Part shown: positions 27,212-35,230 of the stretch, piece after piece
Layout of the letters: every line of letters starts with the position of its first letter
How positions within the stretch are numbered: the first letter of the stretch is position 1
From: Planctomycetaceae bacterium
Lineage (GTDB): Bacteria; Planctomycetota; Planctomycetia; Planctomycetales; Planctomycetaceae
Direction: 5' to 3'
Assembly (NCBI GenBank): GCA_002724315.1
Contig: PBOJ01000131.1
Location: 62,001-126,000, forward strand
Length of the DNA stretch: 64,000 nt
Notes under the pieces: model-generated
Seen by the model: the letters and a program-made list of their open reading frames with translations, nothing else
What the model was told of the DNA's origin: nothing
Databases searched by the model: none
Position numbers and translations under genes: made by a program

Positions 27212-29002
27212 TTGGAGATTTCGAGCTTGGCGCCATCGACAACACAACAGTGCCGTGTGCTGGTTGCCGCCCTGTTGCTGGTCGGTGCGGTGCCGCATGC
27301 CGGACAGGCCGGGACGCCGTTTCCTGAACAGATCGATCGGATCATCGACGCGGCTCACCTCCGCGACGGCGTGCGTCCGGCCGGTGTGGCCGATGATGCG
27401 GAGTTCCTGAGACGGGTGTATCTGGACCTGGCGGGCGTGGTGCCCACCGCCGTGCAGGCCGACGCGTTTTGCGGTGATTCTGCCGAAGGGAAACGTCGGC
27501 GGCTGGTTGATCGGTTGCTGGCTGCCCCGACGTTTTCGCTGCAGATGTCCCGGGTGTTTGACGCGATGCTGGTCGAACGACGAGTGGCCACGATCAAGTC
27601 CTATGACTTCAAGCCCGCCGAGTGGCAGGACTGGCTGGCCACGGCGTTTCGCGGAAACATGTCGTGGGATCGTCTGGCAGCGGCCATGCTGCAAAGCGAT
27701 GGGACGAGTGACACGGAGGCCGCCGCCGCGAGATTCTACCTCGTGCGAGACGTCGAGCCTCACCTGCTCGCTCGGGACATCGGCCGGCTGTTCCTGGGCA
27801 GGGATCTGCAATGTGCTCAGTGCCATGATGACCCGCGAATCAAGACCTACCGCCAGGCGGATTACTACGGCTTGTACGCGTTTGTCAGTCGGCTGAAGCA
27901 CTTCCGTGATGACAAGAAGAAGTTGAACTTCGTCACCGAAAAGGCGAACGGTGATGTGTCGTTCACGTCGGCCTTCAGTGGAGCGATGGGCGAGACGAAT
28001 CCCCGGTTGCCCGGTGGCGAAATGATCGCGGACCCGCCCGTCGCCAAGGGGAAGGAGTACTCGGTCAAACCGGAAAAGGGCCAGATGGGGATTCCGACGT
28101 ACAGCCGTCGTCTGCAGTTGGCACAGCGACTGCCACGGAAACAGACAACCGGTTTTTCCAGGAACATCGCCAATCGACTCTGGGCCCTGATGCTCGGTCG
28201 TGGGCTTGTCCATCCCCTGGACATGCACCATCCCGACAACCCCCCGTCACATCCCGAGTTGCTCAAGAGTCTGACGGAGAGGTTCGAGCAGACCGGTTTC
28301 GACATTCGCGGCCTGTTGCGAGAGATCGCCCTCACACGGGCCTACCAGCGTTCCAGCCGATTGCCGGACGAGGTCGACCCGAAGCGGCCTCCCGACCCGT
28401 CGGAGTTCGCCGTGGCGGCACTGCGGCCGCTGACGGCAGAGCAGATGGGATGGAGCGTGCTTCAGGTCACCGGTCGGCTGCCTTCGCGAATCGAACGGTT
28501 CGACAGGAAACTGCGTGAGGCTGCCGACAAGCAGAAGACCGGGAACACGCCGGAAAAGGCCGAAGAGACCGACACGCAAAAGGCCGGCAATTCCGAACGC
28601 CGACCGGATGATCGGAACTGGCAGGCCCACAGGCAGGCGTACAGGGAACTTGCTCGAGAACTGTCCAGCCTGTTGACGGTTTTCTCTCGGTTGCCCGGCC
28701 AGCCGGACAACGGATTTCAGCCGTCGGTGGACCAGGCACTGTTTCTGCTCAACAGTGAACAGATGGTCAAGTTCACCAAGGACTTTCCACTGTTGGACCG
28801 GCTCACAAAGCTGGCCGACCAACCCGACGAACTGGCAACACGGTTGTATCTCTCTGTTCTCTCTCGCCGTCCCGCTGTCGAGGAACGGCAGGAGGTGGCC
28901 AGGCTACTGGAGGGAACCGAGAATCGTGATCAGCGACGCGAGGTGATTCGTAGAATCACCTGGGGGTTGCTGGTCTCTGCGGAGTTTCGTCTGAATCATT
29001 GA
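27212..29002 (+). CDS. DUF1549/DUF1553 (PSCyt2/PSD1) protein
   Basis: A protein of about 596 residues. No ATG fits: the TTG at 27212 is the most upstream plausible start and gives a hydrophobic leader (VLVAALLLVGAVPHAGQA). DUF1549 covers about residues 38-240 (DDAEFLRRVYLDLAGVVPT) with CAQCH at 201-205 in CAQCHDDPRIKTYRQADYYG. DUF1553 covers the C-terminal half (SRNIANRLWALMLGRGLVHPLDMHHPDNPPSHPELL is characteristic but split here: NRLWALMLGRGLVHPLD, then PPSHPELLKSLTERF). A charged Lys/Glu-rich insertion separates two parts of DUF1553. It is the first gene of a three-gene operon with DUF1501 and WD40 proteins; the DUF1501 start codon is 38 nt downstream. Confidence 0.88.
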   Translation: MEISSLAPSTTQQCRVLVAALLLVGAVPHAGQAGTPFPEQIDRIIDAAHLRDGVRPAGVADDAEFLRRVYLDLAGVVPTAVQADAFCGDSAEGKRRRLVDRLLAAPTFSLQMSRVFDAMLVERRVATIKSYDFKPAEWQDWLATAFRGNMSWDRLAAAMLQSDGTSDTEAAAARFYLVRDVEPHLLARDIGRLFLGRDLQCAQCHDDPRIKTYRQADYYGLYAFVSRLKHFRDDKKKLNFVTEKANGDVSFTSAFSGAMGETNPRLPGGEMIADPPVAKGKEYSVKPEKGQMGIPTYSRRLQLAQRLPRKQTTGFSRNIANRLWALMLGRGLVHPLDMHHPDNPPSHPELLKSLTERFEQTGFDIRGLLREIALTRAYQRSSRLPDEVDPKRPPDPSEFAVAALRPLTAEQMGWSVLQVTGRLPSRIERFDRKLREAADKQKTGNTPEKAEETDTQKAGNSERRPDDRNWQAHRQAYRELARELSSLLTVFSRLPGQPDNGFQPSVDQALFLLNSEQMVKFTKDFPLLDRLTKLADQPDELATRLYLSVLSRRPAVEERQEVARLLEGTENRDQRREVIRRITWGLLVSAEFRLNH

Positions 29003-29039
29003 GCGTGGGGAGTTCGACTTGCGGCAGCAGGAGCAACCA

Positions 29040-30314
29040 ATGCGAAACGAACCAGCCGGCCACCAGCTGGTCGCGCCCATCTCGCGCCGTGGCCTGTTGC
29101 GGAGTACGCTTGGCGGAGCCGTGGGGGCAGCGGTCGCCGGGCGATCCGTTTCGGCGGCTGATGCCGTGAAGCCTCCGCGGAAACTGCTGCTGCTGTTTCT
29201 TTCGGGTGGAGCCAGCCAACTGGAGACCTTTGATCCCAAGCCGGACTCAAAGTACGGCGGCCCGTTCCGGCCGATCGCCACGGCGATACCGGGAATCCAG
29301 GTCGGAGAATTGCTGCCTCACACCGCCAGGATCCTCGATCGGCTGGCGGTGATCCGCAGTGTCAACACGGGTGAGACCAGCCATTTTCGCGGTCACTATC
29401 TGTTGCAGTCGGGCCGCAAGGTTCCGGGATACCCGGTCCTCGGATCGGTGATGGCCCAACTGCTGGAACGCCCCGGAGACGAACTGCCCGGTTACGTGAC
29501 GATGCGTCGCCAGAACCCGCAGGCCTACACCGATGTCGGTGATGCCGGGTTCCTGGGGCCTCGTTACGAGGGCGTGATGATCATCGACGGCAAGCCGCCG
29601 GCAAACATCCGGCGACCGGAGTCGGTTGACGTGGCCGCCGTGACGACCCGTGACCGGATTCGCCGCCTGACCAACAAGCGGTTTCTCGAGCGACGGTCGC
29701 CCCGGTCGATTCAGTCCTACACCGAGAGTTACCAGAAGGCCGATGCATTGATGCGGCGACGCGAGGTATTTGATCTCGAACAGGAATCGGCCGCGGATCG
29801 TGCGAGATACGGAGATCACCATTTCGGCCGCAACTGCCTGCTGGCGCGGAGATTGCTGGAAGCGGGGGTCCATTGCGTGAAGGTGGCGCACCACGACTGG
29901 GACGCACACTTCGAGAATTTTCACTGGCAGCGTCAGCGGTGCCTGGAGTTTGACAGGACGTTCGTGACCCTGATGGATGATTTCCGCGATCGTGGGCTTC
30001 TCGACGAAACCTTGGTGGTGATCATGGGCGAGATGGGGCGTACGCCTCGGATCAACTACTACGGTGGCCGTGACCACTGGGGAGACGCCTGGTCGATGGC
30101 GTTTGCCGGATGCGGGATCAAGCCGGGAGTGGTGCTCGGCAAGACCAACGAACTGGGGACCGAGGTGACCGACGGGGCTGTGGATGCGGGGGACCTGTTC
30201 CACACGATCCTGGCCGCAATGGGACTCGATGCCAAAGGAAATCACCAGGTCGGTGGACGAGACAATCCCATTGGCGATCCCGCCTCGTCGGTGATCCAGG
30301 AGGTGTTGGCCTGA
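29040..30314 (+). CDS. DUF1501 protein, Tat-exported (paralogue 1)
   Basis: A 424-residue protein starting at the ATG at 29040 with AGGAG about 8 nt upstream. A twin-arginine leader (ISRRGLLRSTLGGAVGAAVAG) precedes the DUF1501 core: LLLLFLSGGASQLETFDPKPD, RILDRLAVIRSVNTGETSH, LARRLLEAGVHCVKV, and LDETLVVIMGEMGRTPRIN with GRDHWGDAWS. The fold is alkaline-phosphatase/sulfatase-like, but the biological role of the family is unknown. Its stop codon overlaps the start of the WD40 gene (TGATG), so it is translationally coupled to that gene and lies just after a DUF1549/1553 gene. Confidence 0.93.
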   Translation: MRNEPAGHQLVAPISRRGLLRSTLGGAVGAAVAGRSVSAADAVKPPRKLLLLFLSGGASQLETFDPKPDSKYGGPFRPIATAIPGIQVGELLPHTARILDRLAVIRSVNTGETSHFRGHYLLQSGRKVPGYPVLGSVMAQLLERPGDELPGYVTMRRQNPQAYTDVGDAGFLGPRYEGVMIIDGKPPANIRRPESVDVAAVTTRDRIRRLTNKRFLERRSPRSIQSYTESYQKADALMRRREVFDLEQESAADRARYGDHHFGRNCLLARRLLEAGVHCVKVAHHDWDAHFENFHWQRQRCLEFDRTFVTLMDDFRDRGLLDETLVVIMGEMGRTPRINYYGGRDHWGDAWSMAFAGCGIKPGVVLGKTNELGTEVTDGAVDAGDLFHTILAAMGLDAKGNHQVGGRDNPIGDPASSVIQEVLA

Positions 30315-31444
30315 TGGTGGTTGCCGAACCGAAGCTGGACCCGGCCGCCACCCGGCGGCTCCGCGAGTTTCCCCACGAAACTCCGCTGATGTCGTGCGTG
30401 GTTGATCCGACCGGCCGCTGGTGTTTTGCCGGAGGACGCAGCCGTCGGGTCTACGTCACGGATCTTGACAGCGGTGTGACCCGGTCACTGGAAGATCACG
30501 AGAGTTGGGTGGTCACGGCGACGCGATGGAGTTCACCCGGTTTGCCGGTGCGTTCTCCGGCAGCCGAACTGGCACCGCCTCCGCCACCGCAGCCGCGAGA
30601 CGTCACGCAGCCAGTGGCTGGTCCTTCCCGGCCCGTCACAGGATCTACCCAGGAATCGCTGGTGATCACCGGTGACCTGGTCGGACGACTGATCTGCTGG
30701 GAGACGCTCGGAGAATGGCCGTCGGTCCGCTGGAGCATCGAGACCGGGCACGGGACTCTGCGAACCGCCGCCGTGTCTCGTGACGGAAAATGCGTCGCCA
30801 CCGGTGGTGGCGATGGTGTGCTCCGACTCTGGTCGACCGCCGACGGAACCGCGATCCGCGAACTGACCGGTCACACCTGTCCGGTTTTCAGTACGGCGTT
30901 CCATCCCGACGGAACCCATTTGCTGTCCGGTGATCGGGGCGACCAGAAGATCCGGCAATGGGACTACGCCGCCGGGAAGTCGGTTCGAGAATTCGACGCG
31001 AAGGACCTGTCGAACTACAAGGGCGGGACGGACATCAATTACGGGGGTGTCCGTGACCTGGCCTTCACACCCGATGGAGCCATGCTCTTCTGTTGCGGAC
31101 GTGACAGTTACGCTCGCCCGGGCCTGGTGCTGCAGTTCGACTGGGAAACCGGACAGCAGGTCCGCAAGCAGGTTTCGACGTTCACCAATTCGATCTTCCA
31201 CCATCTGGTCTTTCATCCGCAGGGGTTTTACGTGACGTCCGGAGTTGGTGCGCAGACCGGAGAGATCTGGTTCTGGACACCGGAAAAAGACGAGAAACTG
31301 GCCAGCCTCAAGGTGTCTGGTCCGGCTTATGGCATGGACCTGCACCCGGATGGCCGTCACATTCTCGTCGCCCAGATGGGAGGGCCACGGACCTACGGAG
31401 ACCAGGGGATGGTCGGGCTGTACGAAATGCCCCTGGCGAAATAG
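30314..31444 (+). CDS. WD40-repeat protein coupled to a DUF1501 gene
   Basis: A 376-residue protein whose ATG at 30314 shares one base with the DUF1501 stop (TGATG). WD40-like blades are visible: MSCVVDPTGRWCFAGG, RTAAVSRDGKCVATGGGDGVLRLW (as two parts), IRELTGHTCPVFSTAFHPDG and YGMDLHPDGRHILVAQMGG. A Pro/Ala-rich loop interrupts the second blade (about residues 75-115). There is no signal peptide, so it would act in the cytoplasm unlike its exported neighbours, unless exported another way. Similar WD40 genes follow DUF1549/DUF1501 pairs in other planctomycetes; the role is unknown, possibly scaffolding. Confidence 0.82.
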   Translation: MVVAEPKLDPAATRRLREFPHETPLMSCVVDPTGRWCFAGGRSRRVYVTDLDSGVTRSLEDHESWVVTATRWSSPGLPVRSPAAELAPPPPPQPRDVTQPVAGPSRPVTGSTQESLVITGDLVGRLICWETLGEWPSVRWSIETGHGTLRTAAVSRDGKCVATGGGDGVLRLWSTADGTAIRELTGHTCPVFSTAFHPDGTHLLSGDRGDQKIRQWDYAAGKSVREFDAKDLSNYKGGTDINYGGVRDLAFTPDGAMLFCCGRDSYARPGLVLQFDWETGQQVRKQVSTFTNSIFHHLVFHPQGFYVTSGVGAQTGEIWFWTPEKDEKLASLKVSGPAYGMDLHPDGRHILVAQMGGPRTYGDQGMVGLYEMPLAK

Positions 31445-31468
31445 GCCCGGGTCCTGATGGTGAGCCGA

Positions 31469-32557
31469 TCAATCGGCCCAGGCGTCTCGCAGGAACCTCA
31501 GCCAGTTCCCGTTGAGGATCGCCTCGGTGGCTTCGGTCGAATATCCGCGGCCGTCGAGCAATTCGATGAATCTCTGCAGATCGGCGATCGTGTCGAGATC
31601 GGCGGGAAATTCGTCGGTGCCGACGCCACCGTCCAGGTCACTGCCAATGGCGACGTGCAGGTGGTCTCCGGCCATCTGGCAGATGTGGTCGATGTGGTCG
31701 ACAGCCCTTTCGAGCATCACCCGCAGGTGCCGGTTGTCTCCAAGACATTTCCATTCGTACTGCAGTTGCCAGTTGCCGAGCGTGACGCCGATCACGCCAT
31801 CGCGGTCGAGGATGGCCTGGATCTGGCCGTCGTCGAGTTCGCGCTGATGTGGAACCAGGACGCGGCTGTTGGAGTGGCTGGCCAGGACCGGTCCCTCGTA
31901 ATGTTGCAGGCATTCCCAGAATGCCGCGTCCGAGCAGTGGGTCAGGTCGAGCGGAATGCCCAGCCGCTGCATTTCGGCCAGCAGGGGGGGGCCGAGATCG
32001 GTCAGGCCACTGGCGCTGCCGGTGCCTCCGGCGTACCGGCCTTCGGCTGAGTGCGCTGGCCCGATCAGTCTCAGGCCCCAGTTCCACCAGTCTTCGAGTT
32101 GTGCGGGGTCGAGCAGTGCGTCGGCGCACTCCATGCTGACGACCAGTCCCAGCGGAGGTGACGTCGCCGGGTCGGGGTTGTCACCGGTGTCCCATCGGGT
32201 CCACTCGGCCATGTGATCGTCGAGGGATTCGGTCGAACGGATGATCCTGGCGTGTCCCTGGCGTTCCAGGGCTTCGTAGTAGGCCAGTTGGCCTCTCGCG
32301 ACGGCGAAGGCCTGTTCGGGAGACCCGAAGTCCATATGAGGGATGAATCGTCCGGTGGTGGCGAAGGCGTGGGCGGTGGTGAAGCACAACGCCACTCGTC
32401 CACGACGCATCTCCTCCAGCGAGACGGTGCTCTTTCCCTTTCCCTTGGCCGTGTCGTGGCTTTCGCGGACCCTCGTGGTCCAGACGTTGACCAGCAGGTC
32501 ACGATTTTCCTTCAGGGCGTTCATCGCCAGGTCGAGATGTCCGTCGACAATCAGCAT
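31469..32557 (-). CDS. M19 membrane-dipeptidase-family protein
   Basis: A 362-residue peptidase M19 (renal dipeptidase) family protein. The zinc ligands are in place: His7 and Asp9 in DGHLD, Glu143 in SMECAD, His207 in LTHCSD and His228 in ASHSNSR (with Arg232), followed by the substrate-binding Asp region GSDLDGG (305-311). These enzymes hydrolyse dipeptides, including those with C-terminal D-residues. No signal peptide is seen, so the protein is probably cytoplasmic, as in many bacterial homologues. A strong hairpin at 32606-32640 separates it from the glutathione peroxidase gene upstream on the same strand. Confidence 0.92.
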   Translation of the reverse strand: MLIVDGHLDLAMNALKENRDLLVNVWTTRVRESHDTAKGKGKSTVSLEEMRRGRVALCFTTAHAFATTGRFIPHMDFGSPEQAFAVARGQLAYYEALERQGHARIIRSTESLDDHMAEWTRWDTGDNPDPATSPPLGLVVSMECADALLDPAQLEDWWNWGLRLIGPAHSAEGRYAGGTGSASGLTDLGPPLLAEMQRLGIPLDLTHCSDAAFWECLQHYEGPVLASHSNSRVLVPHQRELDDGQIQAILDRDGVIGVTLGNWQLQYEWKCLGDNRHLRVMLERAVDHIDHICQMAGDHLHVAIGSDLDGGVGTDEFPADLDTIADLQRFIELLDGRGYSTEATEAILNGNWLRFLRDAWAD

Positions 32558-32605
32558 GGTGGAGAACCTGTCAGCACAGAGAGGGATGGGCAGTGAAGAT
32601 GCAAA

Positions 32606-32640
32606 GAGCCCCGCGGTGAAGAGGCTTCGCCGCGGGGCTC
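32606..32640 (-). terminator. Hairpin terminator downstream of the selenoprotein gene
   Basis: A perfect 11-bp stem, GAGCCCCGCGG with CCGCGGGGCTC, is extended inside by GAAG/CTTC around a short AGG loop. On the minus strand it lies 23 nt after the glutathione peroxidase stop and is followed by TTTGCATCTT, a weak T-rich tail. It could also act as a processing or stability element because the U tract is interrupted. Confidence 0.7.
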
Positions 32641-32662
32641 GTGAGCAGAACCGGCGGTGCGG

Positions 32663-33235
32663 TTACTTTTTCTTCGCCAAAGCGCCCTCGATCAGCTTGA
32701 GCACGGCGGGATCGTTGGGCTTGGTCCGTGGACCGAAGCGGCCGATCACCTTGCCCTGACGATCGATGACGAATTTCTCGAAGTTCCACGCGACCTTGCC
32801 GGGGCCCTTGGGCTTGGCGGCCTGCTTGGTCAGGTGCTTGTAGAACGGTGCGGCGTCTTTGCCGTTGACGTTCACTTTCGAGAACATGTCAAAGCTGACT
32901 TCGTACTTCGACTTGCAGAATTCCTTGATCTCGGCGTTCGTGCCAGGCTCCTGGGCGCCGAACTGGTTACAGGGGAAGCCGAGTACCGAAAGGCCCGACT
33001 TGTTGTACTTGGTGTGCATGGCCTGCAACTGCAGGTATTGAGGGGTCAGGCCTCACTGGCTGGCCAGGTTGACCACCAGCATCACGCGTCCGTTGTACTT
33101 CTTCATGTCGACGGGTTTGCCGTCGATCGACTTCATCTTGAATTTCAGGCTCGCCGGGGGCTCGGCCGTTTGGCCAGGCACCGCCAGCATTCCGGAAAAT
33201 GCCAGCCCGACGGCCAGCAGTCCAATGTGTCTCAT
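32663..33235 (-). CDS. Exported glutathione peroxidase, predicted selenoprotein (TGA at 33055-33053 = Sec61)
   Basis: Read through one in-frame TGA, this is a single 190-residue glutathione peroxidase. A signal peptide occupies about residues 1-23 (LLAVGLAFSGMLAVPGQTA). The catalytic motif reads NLASQ-U-GLTPQY, with the TGA exactly at the peroxidatic residue. The rest of the tetrad is present: Gln95 in FGAQEPG, Trp150 and Asn151 in VAWNFEKF; FPCNQFG is also intact. Cys107 (EFCKSKY) could be a resolving cysteine, suggesting thioredoxin-type recycling. Both halves are intact family sequence in the same frame, with no other stop, which argues against decay. The ATG at 33235 has AGGA 9 nt upstream. 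It would reduce peroxides outside the cytoplasm. Incorporation requires selA-selD, not visible in this window; a Cys-to-TGA sequencing error is the main alternative. Confidence 0.85.
33022..33035 (-). promoter_or_regulatory. Candidate bacterial SECIS hairpin
   Basis: On the minus strand the 14-nt inverted repeat CCTGCAGTTGCAGG begins 17 nt after the TGA. It folds as CCUGC/GCAGG (an extra A-U pair is possible) around an AGUU loop; the loop starts 22 nt after the UGA. Known bacterial SECIS elements place a small stem-loop with a conserved G, often GU, at the tip about 16-37 nt downstream of UGA for SelB binding. An alternative longer stem pairs GGCCTG (33052-33047) with CAGGCC (33025-33020). 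The folding was done by eye. Confidence 0.6.
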
Positions 33236-33526
33236 CGATAAATGTCCTGATCAGAGAAGGGGGGGCATGTTTCAACTCCGGGCAAGCTACTTCACCGTGA
33301 AACGAATCGCAACTGCAGTCACGGTTTGACAGTGCGGCTTGACCCGTACACGATGCGGGCCAGCAGGTCCGTGTCCGGAGTCCATCGATGTCTGGCAGGC
33401 CCGTGACAGGAACTGATCGCCGAAAATGTCTGGTGGGCCTGGCGACAGTGGCCGGGTCGCAGCTGGTCCGGTTGCCGGCGGCCCCGGTGCGTCGAGGGAA
33501 TTCGCGGATCTGGCAACCGCGATAGC
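33236..33526. other. Intergenic region upstream of the glutathione peroxidase gene
   Basis: About 290 nt between the peroxidase start and the stop of the next minus-strand gene. It must contain the peroxidase promoter. An 11-nt near-palindrome TTCACCGTGAA lies at about 33291-33301, some 55 nt before the start codon, and could be an operator. The left end of the region holds no recognisable gene; the right end holds the short Tat-like ORF listed separately. Confidence 0.4.
33388..33525 (+). pseudogene. 45-codon ORF resembling an orphan Tat leader
   Basis: ATG to TAG, 45 codons. The N-terminal part TDRRKCLVGLATVAG followed by SQLVRLPAAP looks like a twin-arginine leader of the type found on the surrounding DUF1501/1552 proteins, but the frame stops soon after and no mature domain follows. 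It may be the truncated 5' end of a lost exported protein or a chance resemblance. It ends 2 nt before the stop of the convergent DUF1501 gene. Confidence 0.25.
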
Positions 33527-34975
33527 TCAGAACAACTCGAGTACCGGTTGGCCATCGGAGATCCGGACGGGCCGTCCGGTTTCGTCGGGCACCGCGGCTT
33601 CGGGTTTCAGGCCGAAGGCGTGCAGGATCGTGGCCTGGAAGTCGTAGACGCTGACGGGCAGGTCACGGACGTAGGCGGCCAGGTTGTCGCTGGCGCCGTG
33701 GATCCGGCCTCCCTGAATGCCGCCCCCGGCCAGCACGGACGAATAGCACGCTCCCCAGTGGTCGCGGCCGGTGAACTTGTTGATCGTGGGCGTGCGTCCA
33801 AACTCTCCCACCACCGTCACCAGGGTGTCCTCGAGCAGGCCACGCTCCTCGAGATCCGTCAGCAAGGTCGAGAAAGCTGCGTCGAAAGACGGAAGGCAGT
33901 ACTTGTGGCTGAGCATCTCTTTGCCACGATTCACTCCACCACAGACAGTCGTCTTCTTGTCTGTCCCGTGGTTGTCCCAGAGGTTGAACTGGCAACCGTC
34001 GGGACCGTAGTAGGTCCAGAACACGTTGACCATCCGCACGTCGCGTTCGACAAGGCGACGGGCCAGCAGGAAGCTCTGGCCGTACTCGTTCATTCCGTAT
34101 TGTTCGCGCAACGACATCGACTCGTCGGTGACATCGAATGCCTCACGAAACGCCTTCGACGTCAGCATCTCGATCGCCTTGTCGTACTGTTGCTGATAGG
34201 CCAGTACCGCCCCGTCGACTCCGACCCGTTGTGGGCCGACGCGTTCCAGCAGCGAGCGGCGGGCGTCGAGCCGTGCGATCGTCATCTGCTCGCCGTGCAG
34301 TTCCAAGTTCTTCAGCGTGAACTCGTTCCGCTCCAGTGACCCGGTCTTCTCGGTTCCGAGGCTCAGTGGTTCGAATCGCGGTCCCAGGAACCCGGCCCGC
34401 TGGCCCTTGTAGAAACGTGTGCCGGTGGTGAAGTGGCGCGGAACCACGACCCATGGCGGCAGGTTTCCCGAGGGGCCCAGCAGCTTGTGCAGGATGGCGC
34501 CGATGGCCGGGTGGTCGTCTGGCGACACCGGGTAGGCCTTGTTCTTCTTGGTGGCCAGGAGGCTGGCCATCAGCGTGCGGTAGATGCCGGTGTCGTGTGA
34601 CTGGGTGTCGACGTTCATCGAGCGAATGATGGCCAGCTTGTCGGCGTGAGGAGCCACCTTCGGCAGCAGGGCGCCGAAGCGAGTGCCGGGAACACTGGTC
34701 GCAATGTCACCGAACTGGCCCCGAATACGGGCCGGTGCGTCGGGCTTGGGGTCCCACATGTCCAACTGGGAAGGACCACCGCACAGAAAGATGTAGATCG
34801 ATCGCTTGGCCGTTGCCGCATGACGTGTGGCGTCGATCGGCTGGGGCGATGTGTTGGCGGCGGAGAGGATCTGGGGCAGGGTCATTCCCAGACCGCCGAC
34901 GGTGCCCAGACGCAGCGCGTCACGGCGAGTGAATTCGCCGTGACCCGGGACGTGCATGGGCATCAGATTGAGCAT
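33527..34975 (-). CDS. DUF1501 protein, Tat-exported (paralogue 2)
   Basis: A 482-residue protein starting at the ATG at 34975, with AGAAG about 5-8 nt upstream; the frame is open further upstream but unlike a leader. A twin-arginine signal (FTRRDALRLGTVGGLGM) is followed by DUF1501 motifs IYIFLCGGPSQLDMWDPKPDA, KLAIIRSMNVDTQSHD, LARRLVERDVRMVNVFW and LEDTLVTVVGEFGRTPTIN with GRDHWGACYS. It is divergent from the DUF1549/1553 gene at 35231, with a shared intergenic region of about 255 nt, so the two may be co-regulated even though not co-transcribed. The role of the family is unknown. Confidence 0.92.
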   Translation of the reverse strand: MLNLMPMHVPGHGEFTRRDALRLGTVGGLGMTLPQILSAANTSPQPIDATRHAATAKRSIYIFLCGGPSQLDMWDPKPDAPARIRGQFGDIATSVPGTRFGALLPKVAPHADKLAIIRSMNVDTQSHDTGIYRTLMASLLATKKNKAYPVSPDDHPAIGAILHKLLGPSGNLPPWVVVPRHFTTGTRFYKGQRAGFLGPRFEPLSLGTEKTGSLERNEFTLKNLELHGEQMTIARLDARRSLLERVGPQRVGVDGAVLAYQQQYDKAIEMLTSKAFREAFDVTDESMSLREQYGMNEYGQSFLLARRLVERDVRMVNVFWTYYGPDGCQFNLWDNHGTDKKTTVCGGVNRGKEMLSHKYCLPSFDAAFSTLLTDLEERGLLEDTLVTVVGEFGRTPTINKFTGRDHWGACYSSVLAGGGIQGGRIHGASDNLAAYVRDLPVSVYDFQATILHAFGLKPEAAVPDETGRPVRISDGQPVLELF

Positions 34976-35230
34976 CGTTCTTCTCGCCGGTTGTTCGAAA
35001 CGACAGTATAACCGCATTCTCACACCATCGGGAACACTGTCCCTCCGGACGGGGGCTGAAATGGCTGAAGTGTACGTCGTGGCGGGAACACTTCGGCGGC
35101 GAGCCCACATACGCGACAGGTCGGGCCTGTTTCAAAACTCTCCTTTCAATCCGGACGGTCTTGGCTCGGAAAAATCCTGTATCATGCTGGTCGCCAACCG
35201 TCAGGAAATCTTGGGAATGACGCACACGTG

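Noticed and set aside
33053-33235. A separate 60-residue hypothetical protein ending at the TGA, with a second gene at 32663-33028
   Set aside because: Both pieces are in the same frame and together make one complete glutathione peroxidase with the stop at the catalytic position, so they are one gene.
32663-33235. Glutathione peroxidase pseudogene
   Set aside because: Only one stop interrupts the frame, exactly at the Sec position, and all other functional residues are intact; decay would not be so selective.
33326-33360. TTGACA on the plus strand as a promoter
   Set aside because: There is no acceptable -10 hexamer at 16-18 nt and no convincing plus-strand gene follows.
34976-35110. N-terminal extension of the DUF1501 gene to 35110
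   Set aside because: The extension is not leader-like and would bury the Tat signal; the ATG at 34975 fits better.
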